A stretch of DNA of 64,000 nucleotides from Maylandia zebra (lineage: Eukaryota; Chordata; Actinopteri; Cichliformes; Cichlidae), in the NCBI RefSeq assembly GCF_041146795.1, contig NC_135170.1, forward strand, positions 36,872,159 through 36,936,158. The letters run 5' to 3'. Of the stretch, positions 12,340 to 24,300 are shown piece by piece. Below the pieces are notes generated by a model. That model did not search any database. It was not told the DNA's origin and saw nothing but the letters and a program-made list of their open reading frames with translations. Positions within the stretch are counted from its first letter, which is position 1. Each line of letters begins with the position of its first letter. A program made the position numbers and the translations under genes.

Positions 12340-15300
12340 AGTGTGTGTGTAGTGTGTGTGTGTGTGTAGTGTGTTTGTGTGTTTGTGTGTGTGTGTAGTG
12401 TGTTTGTGTGTTTGTGTGTGTGTGTAGTGTGTTTGTGTGTGTGTGTGTAGTGTGTGTGTGTGGGTGTGTGTGTGCGTGCGTGTGTTTGTGTAGTGTGTTT
12501 GTGTGTTTGTGTGTGTGTGTAGTGTGTTTGTGTGTGTTTGTGCGTGTGTTTGTGTAGTGTGTTTGTGTGTGTGTGTGTGTGTGTAATGTGGTTGTGTTTG
12601 TGCGTGTGTTTGTGTAGTGTGTTTGTGCGTGTGTGTAGTATGTATAGTGTTTTTGTGTGTGTGTGTGTGTGTTTGTGTAGTGTGTTTGTGCGTGTGTGTA
12701 GTATGTATAGTGTTTTTGTGTGTGTGTGTGCGTGTGTTTGTGTAGTGTGTTTGTGCATGTGTGTAGTGTGTATAGTGTTTTTGTGTGTGTGTAGCTTGTT
12801 TGTGTGTGTGCGTGCGTGTGTTTGTGTGTGTGGGTAGTGTGTTTGTGCATGTGTGCGTGTGTGTAGTGTGTATAGTGTTTTTGTGTGTGTGTGTTTGTAA
12901 TGTGTGCGTGTGTTTGTGTGTTGTGTGTTTGTGTGTGTTTGTGTGTGTGCGTGCGTGTGTGTGTGCGTGCGTGTGTTTGTGCGTGTGTGCGTGTGTTTGT
13001 GTGTAGTGTGTTTGTGTGTGTTTGTGTGTGTGTGTAGTGTGTTTGTGTGTGTTTGTGTGTGTGCGTGCGTGTTTTTATGTGTGTAGTGTGTTTGTGTGTG
13101 TTTGTGTGTGTGTGTAGTGTGTGTGTGCTTACAGCTTCTGCTGGACTGCAACACTCTGAGTTGCATGTTTCCTGCAGTTTGAGACAGCTGCAGGCTGCTT
13201 CCTGCAGGCAGCAAATGCCCATTTGCAGCTGCCTGTGGACCTGCAGTGTTACAGCGCTCCCAGGACAAACGGGGAGTCCAAGCAGAGGCTCCAGCTGTTC
13301 GAGTCCCGGAGAACGTTTAACGTTGCTGGTTTGGACGTTTGAGCTGTGTTTTTGGAGTGTTTGCTGAATCCTTTTAGAAGATTTGGCCGTTGGATTTATT
13401 GAAGCTTTAGAAAAACTCCAAGACTTATTTATGAAGTGTGATAAGAGTCCAGGGACTTCAGGGAAATGTCCATTAGAAGATTCCAGGAAACTTGAGGAAG
13501 TTTGATGAATTCCAGGTGATTCCAGGACTCAGAAAGAAAATTAGGTGGTCGTCAAAGTTGATCTATGGAGTCACAAAATGTTTCATGACGTCGGTGAACA
13601 GTGATCTGGCTCAACAGCGTTGACTCCTGATCACACTGCCCTTCACAGGGGGTGGGGCTACTGAATCAGAGGGGGTGGGGCTACAGCCTGTGCAGTCTAA
13701 ACACAAACGGAGTCTAGATGTCATGGCTACTGAACGGACCCACGCGCAGACAGTTCTTTCAAGGAAACAAAAAGGGGATTTATTTACAATAGGGATCACC
13801 TTAGTGCAAAATATATGTACAGTGAGTTGGGAGGGGGTCCAGGGCTCCAGGGAGAGAAGGGGGGGGGAATCCACACACACGCTTCCTCTTCCACTCAGTC
13901 ACCGCCACCGCTCCTCCGCACACACGCACTCCTCTTCAGCCGCACTCGCTCCAACACTCCACACACTGCCCCACTTGGACAGGTCCGGTGATTCGGTCCA
14001 GAATCTACAGACAGAAGGTCAAAGGTTAGTTCCACAACCTAAAACACGTGTAAGCGATTCTTCTTTGAATATGCCGCGAGCACGAACTCAGGTGGTTCGA
14101 CGTTCCAGCGGTGAGCTGCTCTGTGCCACTGCCTTAAATAGCAGCTGGGGAAATCAGCCAGATCAGCCGCAGGTGGACACCATCCACAGGGGTGCGTGGG
14201 CCAAGAGTGAGAGCCCGTAATGAGCTCCACCCAGGCAGAGAGGAGGAGGAGAGACAAAAAACTAAAACTAACAACAACAAAACCTGTAGCCAGCGTGGGC
14301 CAACCAGAGAGACACGGGGACCGTGACAGTAGAAGACTTTCTGACTTGTTCCTGGTGAGGTTTGATGCAGGACACACTTAGGTGATACTGAAACAACCAC
14401 AGATGCATTATGGGTAAGTCCAGACATGCTGCATTAAACTTTGATGCTGGATAGAGATGTTGTCATTGTTTCCCTGCGTGCAGCTGCAGGTTCAGAGCAG
14501 ACGGAGCGTGTCGCAGTAAAGCAGGAGAGCAGATTTGTTCAGGTTAACGTGACGCTGCAGTCGATAAACACTGCAGGGCTGCAGGGCTGCCCCAGTCACC
14601 GGTGGTGATGACTAAATGTGCAGGTTACTCCCGTGGAGTAATCCTCCTGTGGAGTATTCCTGCTCCACCTGTGCCGTGCTGTGTGCAAGCACAAGTAGGA
14701 TGTACTTTGACTATTTACATCAGGAAGTCTTCTTCTTCTCGTCACATCTCAAGTTCGTGCGTAAATATTCTTACAGCTGTAAAAAGGATTTTGTATAATG
14801 AGTCAAATCAGTGCCAGGATGTAACTGTGAGTCTATGCATCAGTAATAATGAGTCAGTGTTTAACATCGAAGCCCAGCACACTGACCGGTCGGTCTGCAA
14901 GCATTAATGATGAGTAAAGTTTAGTTAATGATAACGAGAATGCCTGCTGAGCAGTGGAGCCTCACCGGAGTCGTACCCGGCGGCTTTAATGGAAGTGACC
15001 TGAAGTGAAATGTAACACTTTCTTTGTTTCCCTGTGGCCACACTCGCCTCCTCAGTGTGACAGGAAGCTGTCTGCTCCCTGCTCAGAGGAGGAAATCTTG
15101 GCAAAGGTGAATCACCTCCAACATCTTCAGGATGATGATGAGTTTTATCAGAACTCGGTGTATCTGTGGTGTTGTGGAGATGTGAAACGTCTTCATCACC
15201 ACGAGGACTCGACTCCCTGAAGACTGAAAACATCCAGATCTTCTTCCTCGATCAGACGTGAGGCTTAGTGAAAGTCTGCAGGAAATGACTGCAAGTCACT

Positions 15301-18300
15301 GTGTGTGTGTTTGTTTATAAACCCTGGGGGGAGCTCTTCCTGTACAGCAGCAGATGATTGCCGTAAATGAGGCCGACGCTCCAGCAGGTTCCTGCTTGTT
15401 TAGCGGGGACCTCGTCCTCGGTGTGTCGCCGTGCTCTGAGCGTCTCTGTAAGGACTCGCTCTGCAGCCCTGCTAACGCTCGCTCTTTGCTAACGCTCGCT
15501 CTTTGGACCCGTGGTCTTCTCTGTGCTCCTCTAACTTGCAGAGGTGTGGGAACCCCGTAAACTTTATTAAAAACAGATTTTCGGCTTTCTGCAATGATTC
15601 TTTTCACTCTGAGGAGAAAGTTAGGCGGATGAAGCTGGATCTCCATCAGGATGATAACATCACCGCCATGCTGCCGTGTGTGGGTGATGGTTGGGGGTGG
15701 GCTTTAAATGGGCTCCTAGTTGTCTATGTTCTGTAGTTTTATGACTTGAGGCTCTGAGGCGTGCAGCACAGAGCGCTCTGTCGTCCAGATGAAGAAGGAA
15801 GGACACGGCCGGTCGTCGGGTTATGTCACATGCAGGAGGTCTAAACACTGTGACGAATCCACGCCGTGAACATGTCACAGCTTCGACTCAGAGTGTGTTG
15901 TTTTGTGTCTGACGGTGTGGTTGAAGAAATCCTCTCTCTCTCTGTAGGACCAAAGCTTGCCCGACCCTCTGTCGCCCATCTACGCCAACATCCCATCTCT
16001 GAAGAAATTGGCTCCGCCTCAGGGCCCTTCTGGCTCCTCCCTCTCCTCTCCACCTCCCACAGACCACTCCCTCTCAACATCAGACCACAGCCCATCATCT
16101 TCTACCTCCTTGGGCATGACCAGCCCCAACTGCCCAGTCAGCGCACAGGACAGATTGCAGGTAAGGCGACCTTTGACCTTTCCAGGTGTGTTTTGAGTTC
16201 ATGTTTGTGTTCGGGTCACTTAAACACCAAACGGAGATGAAGCAGCAGCGCCAAAAGACTCTGCATGAAAGGAATGTGAATGTAGACGAGAGCTAAACTA
16301 TCAGGACAGATGAAAGAAGCTGACGTGCAGCTGAGGAAAAGAAGTGCAAGAACAGAGATGATGAGTGCGGTTCACATGGTGAACCCATACGCTTACAGGT
16401 TCAAATCGATATTTAGAAAAATGCAGGAATTCCTTCTAAAAGGAGTAAAATGGGTTTAAAATATTGAAAAGAGTGTTTGCATGATATATGGTTCATTTTC
16501 ACAGGTTTCCTGTTTTATTGTGAAGAGCTTTGTAAGAGGAAGTGAATGTGGTTGTGATCGGTAGCGTGCTCTGACAGAAGTTTGTGCCAGTGTTCATGGA
16601 TGGACTATCTGCTCCACGGTCTACGTGCACATTTCTGTGACATTTCTGCCCCACATCCACGAGCAGCTGCTCACTTCTGTTTCAGACGCCTCGCTCTGCA
16701 CACGCGACTGTTTCTGTACAGACAACATGCCTCAGCTGTATCATGAGCCTGGCATCACGAAATAATGTTTACCTTCTGTGCAGTTTCCAACATCTTGTGA
16801 TAAAAGTGAAAGTTCTCCGAGCTTTTCAGGAGCCGGACAAACAACACAAACTGAACGCTACACTTAAAGTCTTACTGAACACGAGGACACATCTGCAGTA
16901 GGCGTTTGGACTTGTGGATAAAAAAGTTATTTCAATCCAGGCACAGACTGAGAGTTGCCCATCCTCAGCCTTACTCTCTCCTTCCAACACTTTGCTCGTG
17001 TCCTGCATGAGACGTCCTTTCAGGTGACGCTGATAGTCCAGCAGCTGCAGGACGCCACGTCCATAAGCGACACTGCAGGTGTGGTAGAGAAGGCGGGGGC
17101 GCAGGACGGGCAGCTGAGGCTGCAGGAACAACATCTGGTTCTTTTCTTAACAGTGCATCAGGATTACAAAAAGAAAAGAAAGTAATTGCATTTACTGAGT
17201 TAAAGCTGCCATCGGGCAGCAGCCCTGGAGTTACTAAAACACTGGATTCAAAGCAGTGTGACAGCACAGGAAGTGACTGAAATCTAAATGAACTCGAAGG
17301 TAAACGACAGGTCAGACACCACGGCGGCATTAAAAGAGCAGCACTGGATAACACATAAAAGCTCAGCTAAGCTAGCATTAAACACACTAAGGAAGAGCAG
17401 AAATCTAAGATTTCAGAATCGGACGAAATCAGAAAAATCCATTTTGAGCGAGACGTAGATGATGTGTACGCTCGTTTCCTAAAACGATGATTGCTGGGAG
17501 TGACGTGACAGGAGACGACGGTCCAGACAGAAGAAGGGCTGAAGGCTGATGATGCACAGCTGAGGTAGTGCGCTTCATCATGCTGTAGCGACAGATTACA
17601 CACCAATGTAAGTGGTCAACAAAGTTTAGTGATGGCAGCGTTACAAACAAAGCGTATCTGGAGAACATTTGTACGAATGGCTCGTTGGATTTCTCTGCCA
17701 TCGTCACTCTGACCTTCCATTGTGTTCCACTCCAAACTCACCGCTGTGTGCAGCTCAGAGGTACTTAAAGTTTTATCAGCTGTAATATGAGCATGTGGCG
17801 TCTGTTCCACAGGGATCCGGTGACCAGTTACTGGACACCAGTTTGTCTTACTGGTTGAGCAGGCATCCATGAGCCCTGTGCCCCTTTCTCTCATGTCTGT
17901 AGCCAACTATCACTGTAGCCTGATGAGATTGTTTCAGGTGTCACATATGAGTCTAAGAGGTTTTATATATTTTATGTCGTCAGTATTTTTCTGTGAATTA
18001 GTGCAGCGGTCCCGACCCCCGGGCCACGGCCCGCTACCGGACCATGAGAGCGTAGACTCGGGTGTGAAATTTATGGTTTTCAGTGTGTGAATGTATGAAT
18101 GTGTGTGTGAATGTGTGTGTGAATGTGTGTGTGAATGTGTGGATGACTGGATGTGTAAAGCGCTTTGGGGTCCTTAGGGACTAGTAAAGCGCTATACAAA
18201 AACAGGCCATTTACCATATTTTATCGTTAACTCGGTTTGCCTGGGTCTTCCCAGAAAAAAAATATTTACACGTTACCATAGTGACCAGAGCATTAAGGGG

Positions 18301-21300
18301 CAGAGAGGATGTTACTCTGTTGTTGGTGCATTTCAGGAGGACGCTGCTAATAAAGTTACACAATCACACAGTGAATTCACGTTTATTATTATATTTACAA
18401 AATACCAGTTTTTGTCTTGGTCGTATCCTTTTATTTTGTTGTATTTATCCGCAACACCTTAAAGGCCGGTCCATGAAAATATTGTCTGACATTAAACTGT
18501 CCGTGGGGCAAAACACGGTTGGGGACCGCTGGATTAGTGAATTTGGTCCACAGCCACAGACAAGTTTTAACTTCTAGTGTGCAAACAGCAGAAGACAGGC
18601 CTGATCATCATTGTACAGAGCACGAACTACTTAAAGTTTGTATAAGTAATATTAAACAGTGGAATAAATAAACCAAAGGGTAGGAATTACACCCAAAGAA
18701 CTGTATATAAAATTAAATCTATAAACAAATGGACTGATAAACACACACACACAAACATTATCACTCAGCTTAACTCAACTACCTCAAAACATTGAGACTG
18801 GACTGACTAATCAACACAAGCGCAAACACACTGACCTACACCACCAAACCATCGTACACACCAACCTGTAAATGCTCTTTTGCACAATATTATTACTGGA
18901 CTTTCTGCACTAACTTCTTTACTTCCTAATTTTTGCTGCTACACTAAGGAATGTTTACTGTTCCTCCACTGCCTCAACTCATCATCACAAAACCTTTTTA
19001 TTATGTTACGTTGTGTTTTTTTGTCACACTGTCACTTTGCTGCTCATGTTTGCACATTTGCACGTGCACTTTGTTGTCTGCTGTCTGTTAACAAAAAAAA
19101 AAAAGGCTTCCTTAGATAGTTAGTTTTTGTTAATTTATGCTGTAATTTATGTTAGGTCAGTCTGTCTTGTCTCTGCTAGCAGCTAACTAGGCCTCTTAGT
19201 TAGCTAGTTTAGTGTTTTCTGTTAATTTATGTTGTAAATTTATGTTGCATGTAGCACCTTGGTCCTGGAGGAATGTTGTTTTGCCTCACTGTGTACTGAC
19301 TGTATATGGTTGAAGTGACTATAAAGCCAACTTGACTTGACTTGAAATGAAGGATTTGTAAGTTTAGCAGAGGAATAAAGTAAAGCAGGAAAAATGTACA
19401 ATTTCATTAAAAATACAAAAATGTGATTACAATGAAGATCAGAGTACAACACAGAACATGTAAGAGTGTGAAGGAGGAAAGCAGGAAGTATAAATGCAGT
19501 GACAACAACAAATCTGATGACAGAACCAAAGCAGACAGTCCTGCTGTGCTGACCTCTGTGCAGGGCCACACTGAGCAGGACAGCGGGAGGCAGCCTGGAA
19601 CCAACCACATGAACAACTCTCGCAATCCTCCACCCGTGCCGGTTAGAGACCTGGACCGGTCCAAGGGAAAAGAAGGGGGTCAGCTGACCTCCATCTCCCC
19701 CGCCTCCTCTCAGGTTTGAATCACTGCCTTCATAACCCCCCAGTCCATTATCAGGTCCTCAAAGTGATGTCGTCGTGCTTCCCGTCAGGGCTCTGGTGGC
19801 TGGGAGAAGGTGTTTGATGAAGTCTCAGGGAGACCTTACTACTTCAACCGCAGCACACGAACCACATCCTGGAATTTACCTGAGCCATCCTCCCCGTCAC
19901 CCCCACCTGGATCTGCAACCCACAGGAAGCACGAGGGCGGCCCGGTACGACCCAGTTTAAAACAATGACCAGGTTCAAAGTCAGAACAGAAACTAGAACA
20001 ACAAACTTAGTCATTTTTTAAATTGTGAAATATGTCAAAATGTCACTTCAACAGCTGAAAAACTGAAATCCATCTGATATTTTATCAGCTGTATCAGGTG
20101 ATGCTTAGTGAACAGGTGGTCTTTGTGTTAATGAGGATTCAGGGTTGTTTGATTAAAATGGTGAACTTCCTCCAATGACTCCTCTTACTCTGATTACTGA
20201 AAGCCTCCCCTGCCAGAGGAAGACTATCCTGTAGGCGACCATAAAGACAACAACGCCAACTTTAGAACGGTACCACACACACAGACTGAGCACACGGTTC
20301 ATTGCCACCCATCAATGACAGTCCTTGGATTGTTCCGAATATTCTCCCACATTTGTGCCTTTTTCTCTCCACAGCATCCTCAGCAGAGCTTGGGCCTGAT
20401 ACCCAGAGCTCACCTGGACCTGAAGGATCCTCAGGTAATCAGTTGGTCAGCGCCATCTGTGTGTCTGCTTTTTATTTGCATTAATCCATTGGTTTGCTGA
20501 CTGTTACAGATTCCCTCAGTGCCCCAAAGTCTGATGGGAAATGGAGTTTGTGAGGATGGAGCATCGCTGCAGGCCAGGAAGCTGAGAGTCAGCATGGGAG
20601 AAGACGTGAGTGAAAACTTTACGGTACAGCAACAACCTTTTTAGGCCTGCGTCACACAGACTTTAACTGGTTTCTGGGTTTCAGACGTGTTCCCATGGCC
20701 ACCGGAGGAACTTCTCCGATCACACTGACATGATAAGCAGACACGCCTCCCCCGACAGTCCACAGGTAGACACTTACCTGTGTCACTATCACGGCTCCAT
20801 TCATTCGCATTGACTCGCTCGTTCCCGCTCATCCATTCGTTCATTTGTCGATCTGATGTCATCCTGTTCTCCCCCATCAAGCTCTCTAATAGGTGCAGAC
20901 TGAAGAGGAATCTGTCCAATCAGAGCACAGGGTCCAGCTCACAGCATGTAGGTCTTGGCACCTGATTGGCTGTTGGGAAGATTAGTGAAGGTTTCCAGTA
21001 GATGTGGTTCCACTAACTCATCACATTAACATCTTACTAACCACTGCCTGACGGGAACTTTTTGGGCAGTTCAGACTGACAGCGCCACCTGCTGTGCTTC
21101 CTCAGTATTACGTGTTAAACATTTAGAAAGATTTTTCCTGACACCATGAAGTTCAAGTGTGTTTATCGGTGTTTAGATTTTTACTGTAAGGCTGAATTTG
21201 CCCAGAAAGTTGCTCAGTGTTTCTCCACTAACCCTTAAATCGCTCAATAACACCGATCCATCACACATTAACGGGTCTGAGGGTCTGATTGGTCTCTTTC

Positions 21301-24300
21301 TATGGCCCTGCTGTTAGTTCTGGTAACTCCAGCATCTCTGACTGTGTCCACACTGGAGGCTGGTGTGCACACGGAATCAGACTTTGTCCACAGGTTCACA
21401 CCACACTTTGGTGGTCCTCCTACTTCTCCTGTAGCCTCAGCAGACATTCCTGGCCTGATTCTATACACGAACGTAGCTGGTCTTTGACCTGCTGCTTCAC
21501 TCACTCTGTGCAATGTTCAAAGGAGCACCAACAAATAAAACAGGAAACCACCTGCAAAGGAAACATGTGCACATTGTCCAGAGTTCATGAGGAAAATGGT
21601 TTAAGACATAAAAACTGAGAGCAGATGAAAAGAAGATGCTGCTGTGTGCATCCCAGTGTCCGTGAACACCCCATGTGCAGATGTGCAGATCGTCTCTGAT
21701 GACGAGCCAAGGACCAAAACCAAACACTCCCAGAAATCTTGGACCCAATGCTAAAATCAACAAACGCTAAGTTTAATAGTTGCAGACTTCAAAGCAAGCT
21801 GGCCATTAACTATGACTCAAGCGGTAAGCTTACCAAAGGAGTTTACCCTCCCAGACACCACTCCATGTGTTACTGCCTCAAGCTAAACAACAAGAAGTGT
21901 GTGCATGACAACATTACATGAAGTAGAATTTATTAAAAACAAACTCACAGTAAGTTCTGCTGAATGAATAAAAGTCACCACACCTGGGCCAGCTTTTATC
22001 AAGTTGAAGGTACAGGTGTGCTGCATCAGCTGACCGCCTCGCAGAGAGGAGAGCATCAGCAGCACGAGGGCAGTGGGAGTTTCAAGGCTCAACCTTGATT
22101 AATGCATGAGTAACACAGTGGATTGTGAAAATGGCTGCTGTGGAGAAGCTTTGGTTCACGTGGTAGTAAAGTCCCTCCTGTGTTTCCTGAAAGCAAACTC
22201 CTCCTTTGTCAGATGAAAAGTTCAGTCATGTTTTAATTAGGGATGCAAAGAGGTCTCTCGAGGCCTTGTTTGTGTCCGTGAGGAGGTCCTCTGTCCGCCG
22301 AGAATGTTTTAGGTGTCCTTGAATAATCACATAAATCCTTGAGTTTGGTTCCTGGAAAGATTTTCAGGTATTTAAAAATGTTTCCAGCACTGATCAGACT
22401 GATGGATGAAATGAGACAGGCTGATAAAAGGCCTTTCATTAGACCCTCACCACTCCCGTGTTTGCACAGGAGTCACATTTCAAAGCAGGTAACCTGAGGA
22501 CTCAGCTGTGTGTCTGCATTCCTACAGGGACACCTGCTGGAGAAAGCAGGGATTCTCAACAAGACTAAAGTGGCTGAAAATGGAAAAAAGATCAGGTGAG
22601 AGCACAACAATTGTAAAGGTAAGGTGTGTGCTCGTATCTGTTCTGTGGGTTTTGTCGGAGGTAACTGTGTCTGCTGATTTTTGGACAGGAAGAACTGGAG
22701 CCAGTCGTGGACTGTCCTGCATGGAGGGATCCTCACATTCCATAAAGACCCCCGACCAGCCGGGAATGCAGTAAGAATCAGTTTACAGAGTCCAACAGGA
22801 GCTCAATCAGAATCAGAATCAGAATACTTTATTGATCCCTGGGGGAAATTATTTTTTGTTACAGTGCTCCATTTTAAACCAACATTAAGACAAGACAGAC
22901 AATACGCTAACTAAGAATAGTACAATATATACATATATATACATACATACATACATAAGTCACTTATAAATAAATATTTGGAAAAGAAACATGTGTAGCT
23001 GTAGCAGCAAACAGTGTGTTAAGTGGATGCGTTGTACAGGGAGATGGCCACAGGCAGGAATGATTTCCTGTGTCGTTCAGTGGTGCATCATGGGTAATCT
23101 CAGTCTCTCACTGAACGAGCTCCTGTGACTGACCAGCATGTCATGGAGTGGGTGGGAGGTGTTATCCAACATTGTCTTTATCTTGGACAGCATCCGCCTC
23201 TCCGACACCACCTTGAGGGAGTCCAGCTCCATCCCCACAACATTGCTGGCCTTACGGATCAGTTTATTAAGTCTGTTGGCATCTGCGACCCTCAGCCTGC
23301 TCCCCCAGCATGCAACAGCATAGAGGATCGCACTGGCCACCACAGACTCATAGAAAATCCTCAGCATTTTCTGGCAGATGTTGAAGGACCTCAGTCGCCT
23401 CAAAAAATAGAGACGACTCTGGCCCTTCCTGTAAAGTGCTGTGGTGTTTTTAGCCCAGTCCAGTTTATTGTCAATGTGTACTCCAAGGTATTTATAGTCC
23501 TCCACAATGTCAACACTGACCCCCTGGATTGAAACAGGGGTCAAGTGTTTCCTGGTCTTCCTGAAGTCCACGATCAGTTCCTTGGTCTTTGCCACGTTGA
23601 GCTGCACATGATTCTGCTCACACCACGTGACAAAGGACAAACACCCTAATGCACCTTCTGCCTCGAACCATTACTTGTGTTTTCTACTCTCTGTAGTAAT
23701 AACATTTCTCAGGACTAAATACCTGAGAAATGTTTGGATTTCATATGTGGAAGACTTAGATTGATCTAATAAATGAACAAGGCAAACAGAGAAAAACTAA
23801 CTTGTGAGAAGGAATTCAATGAGTTATTAAACACAAACAATACCGCCAGCATTAATAAATGGCTACGATATAGAAACTTTAGATTTCCATCCATGAATCA
23901 TTGATCCTATTGTGCTATTAAACTATGGTGATGATGAGGAGGAGGAGGAAGTTAATAAAAAATAAAAAATCAACTTTATTTCTATTGCAAATAAAAATAC
24001 AACAAAGTTGACCAAAGTGCTTCAGAGTCGGTCAGAGCAAAAGCACAAGACAGAATGAAAAGAAAGAGTTAAAAGGAAACAATATACAACTGTTTGAAAC
24101 AAAAACTAGACACGAAGTAACAAAGTAGTTTGAATCAAAAGCCAGACTAAAGTTTTAAGACGCAATTTAAAAGACTGGGTGGACTCGGAGGAACGAACAT
24201 TAGGAGGGAGGTTATGATGAAGATGATGATTATGACGGCAATGAGGAGGAGGAGAATGAGGATGATGATGATGAGAAGGATGAGGATGATGATTACTTTT

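Noticed and set aside
11297..13129. CRISPR-like array
   Set aside because: Units are overlapping TG-rich tandem repeats without unique spacers, in a vertebrate intron.
11259..13268. Two minus-strand open frames of 669 and 642 codons (His/Thr/Asn/Lys/Gln repeats)
   Set aside because: They are the CA-rich strand of the TG minisatellite. Reading frames stay open in more than one phase because of composition, and nothing outside the array adds a domain.
23077..23640. Minus-strand 187-codon frame as a possible host gene
   Set aside because: The text is a teleost LINE reverse-transcriptase C-terminus followed by the LINE tail.
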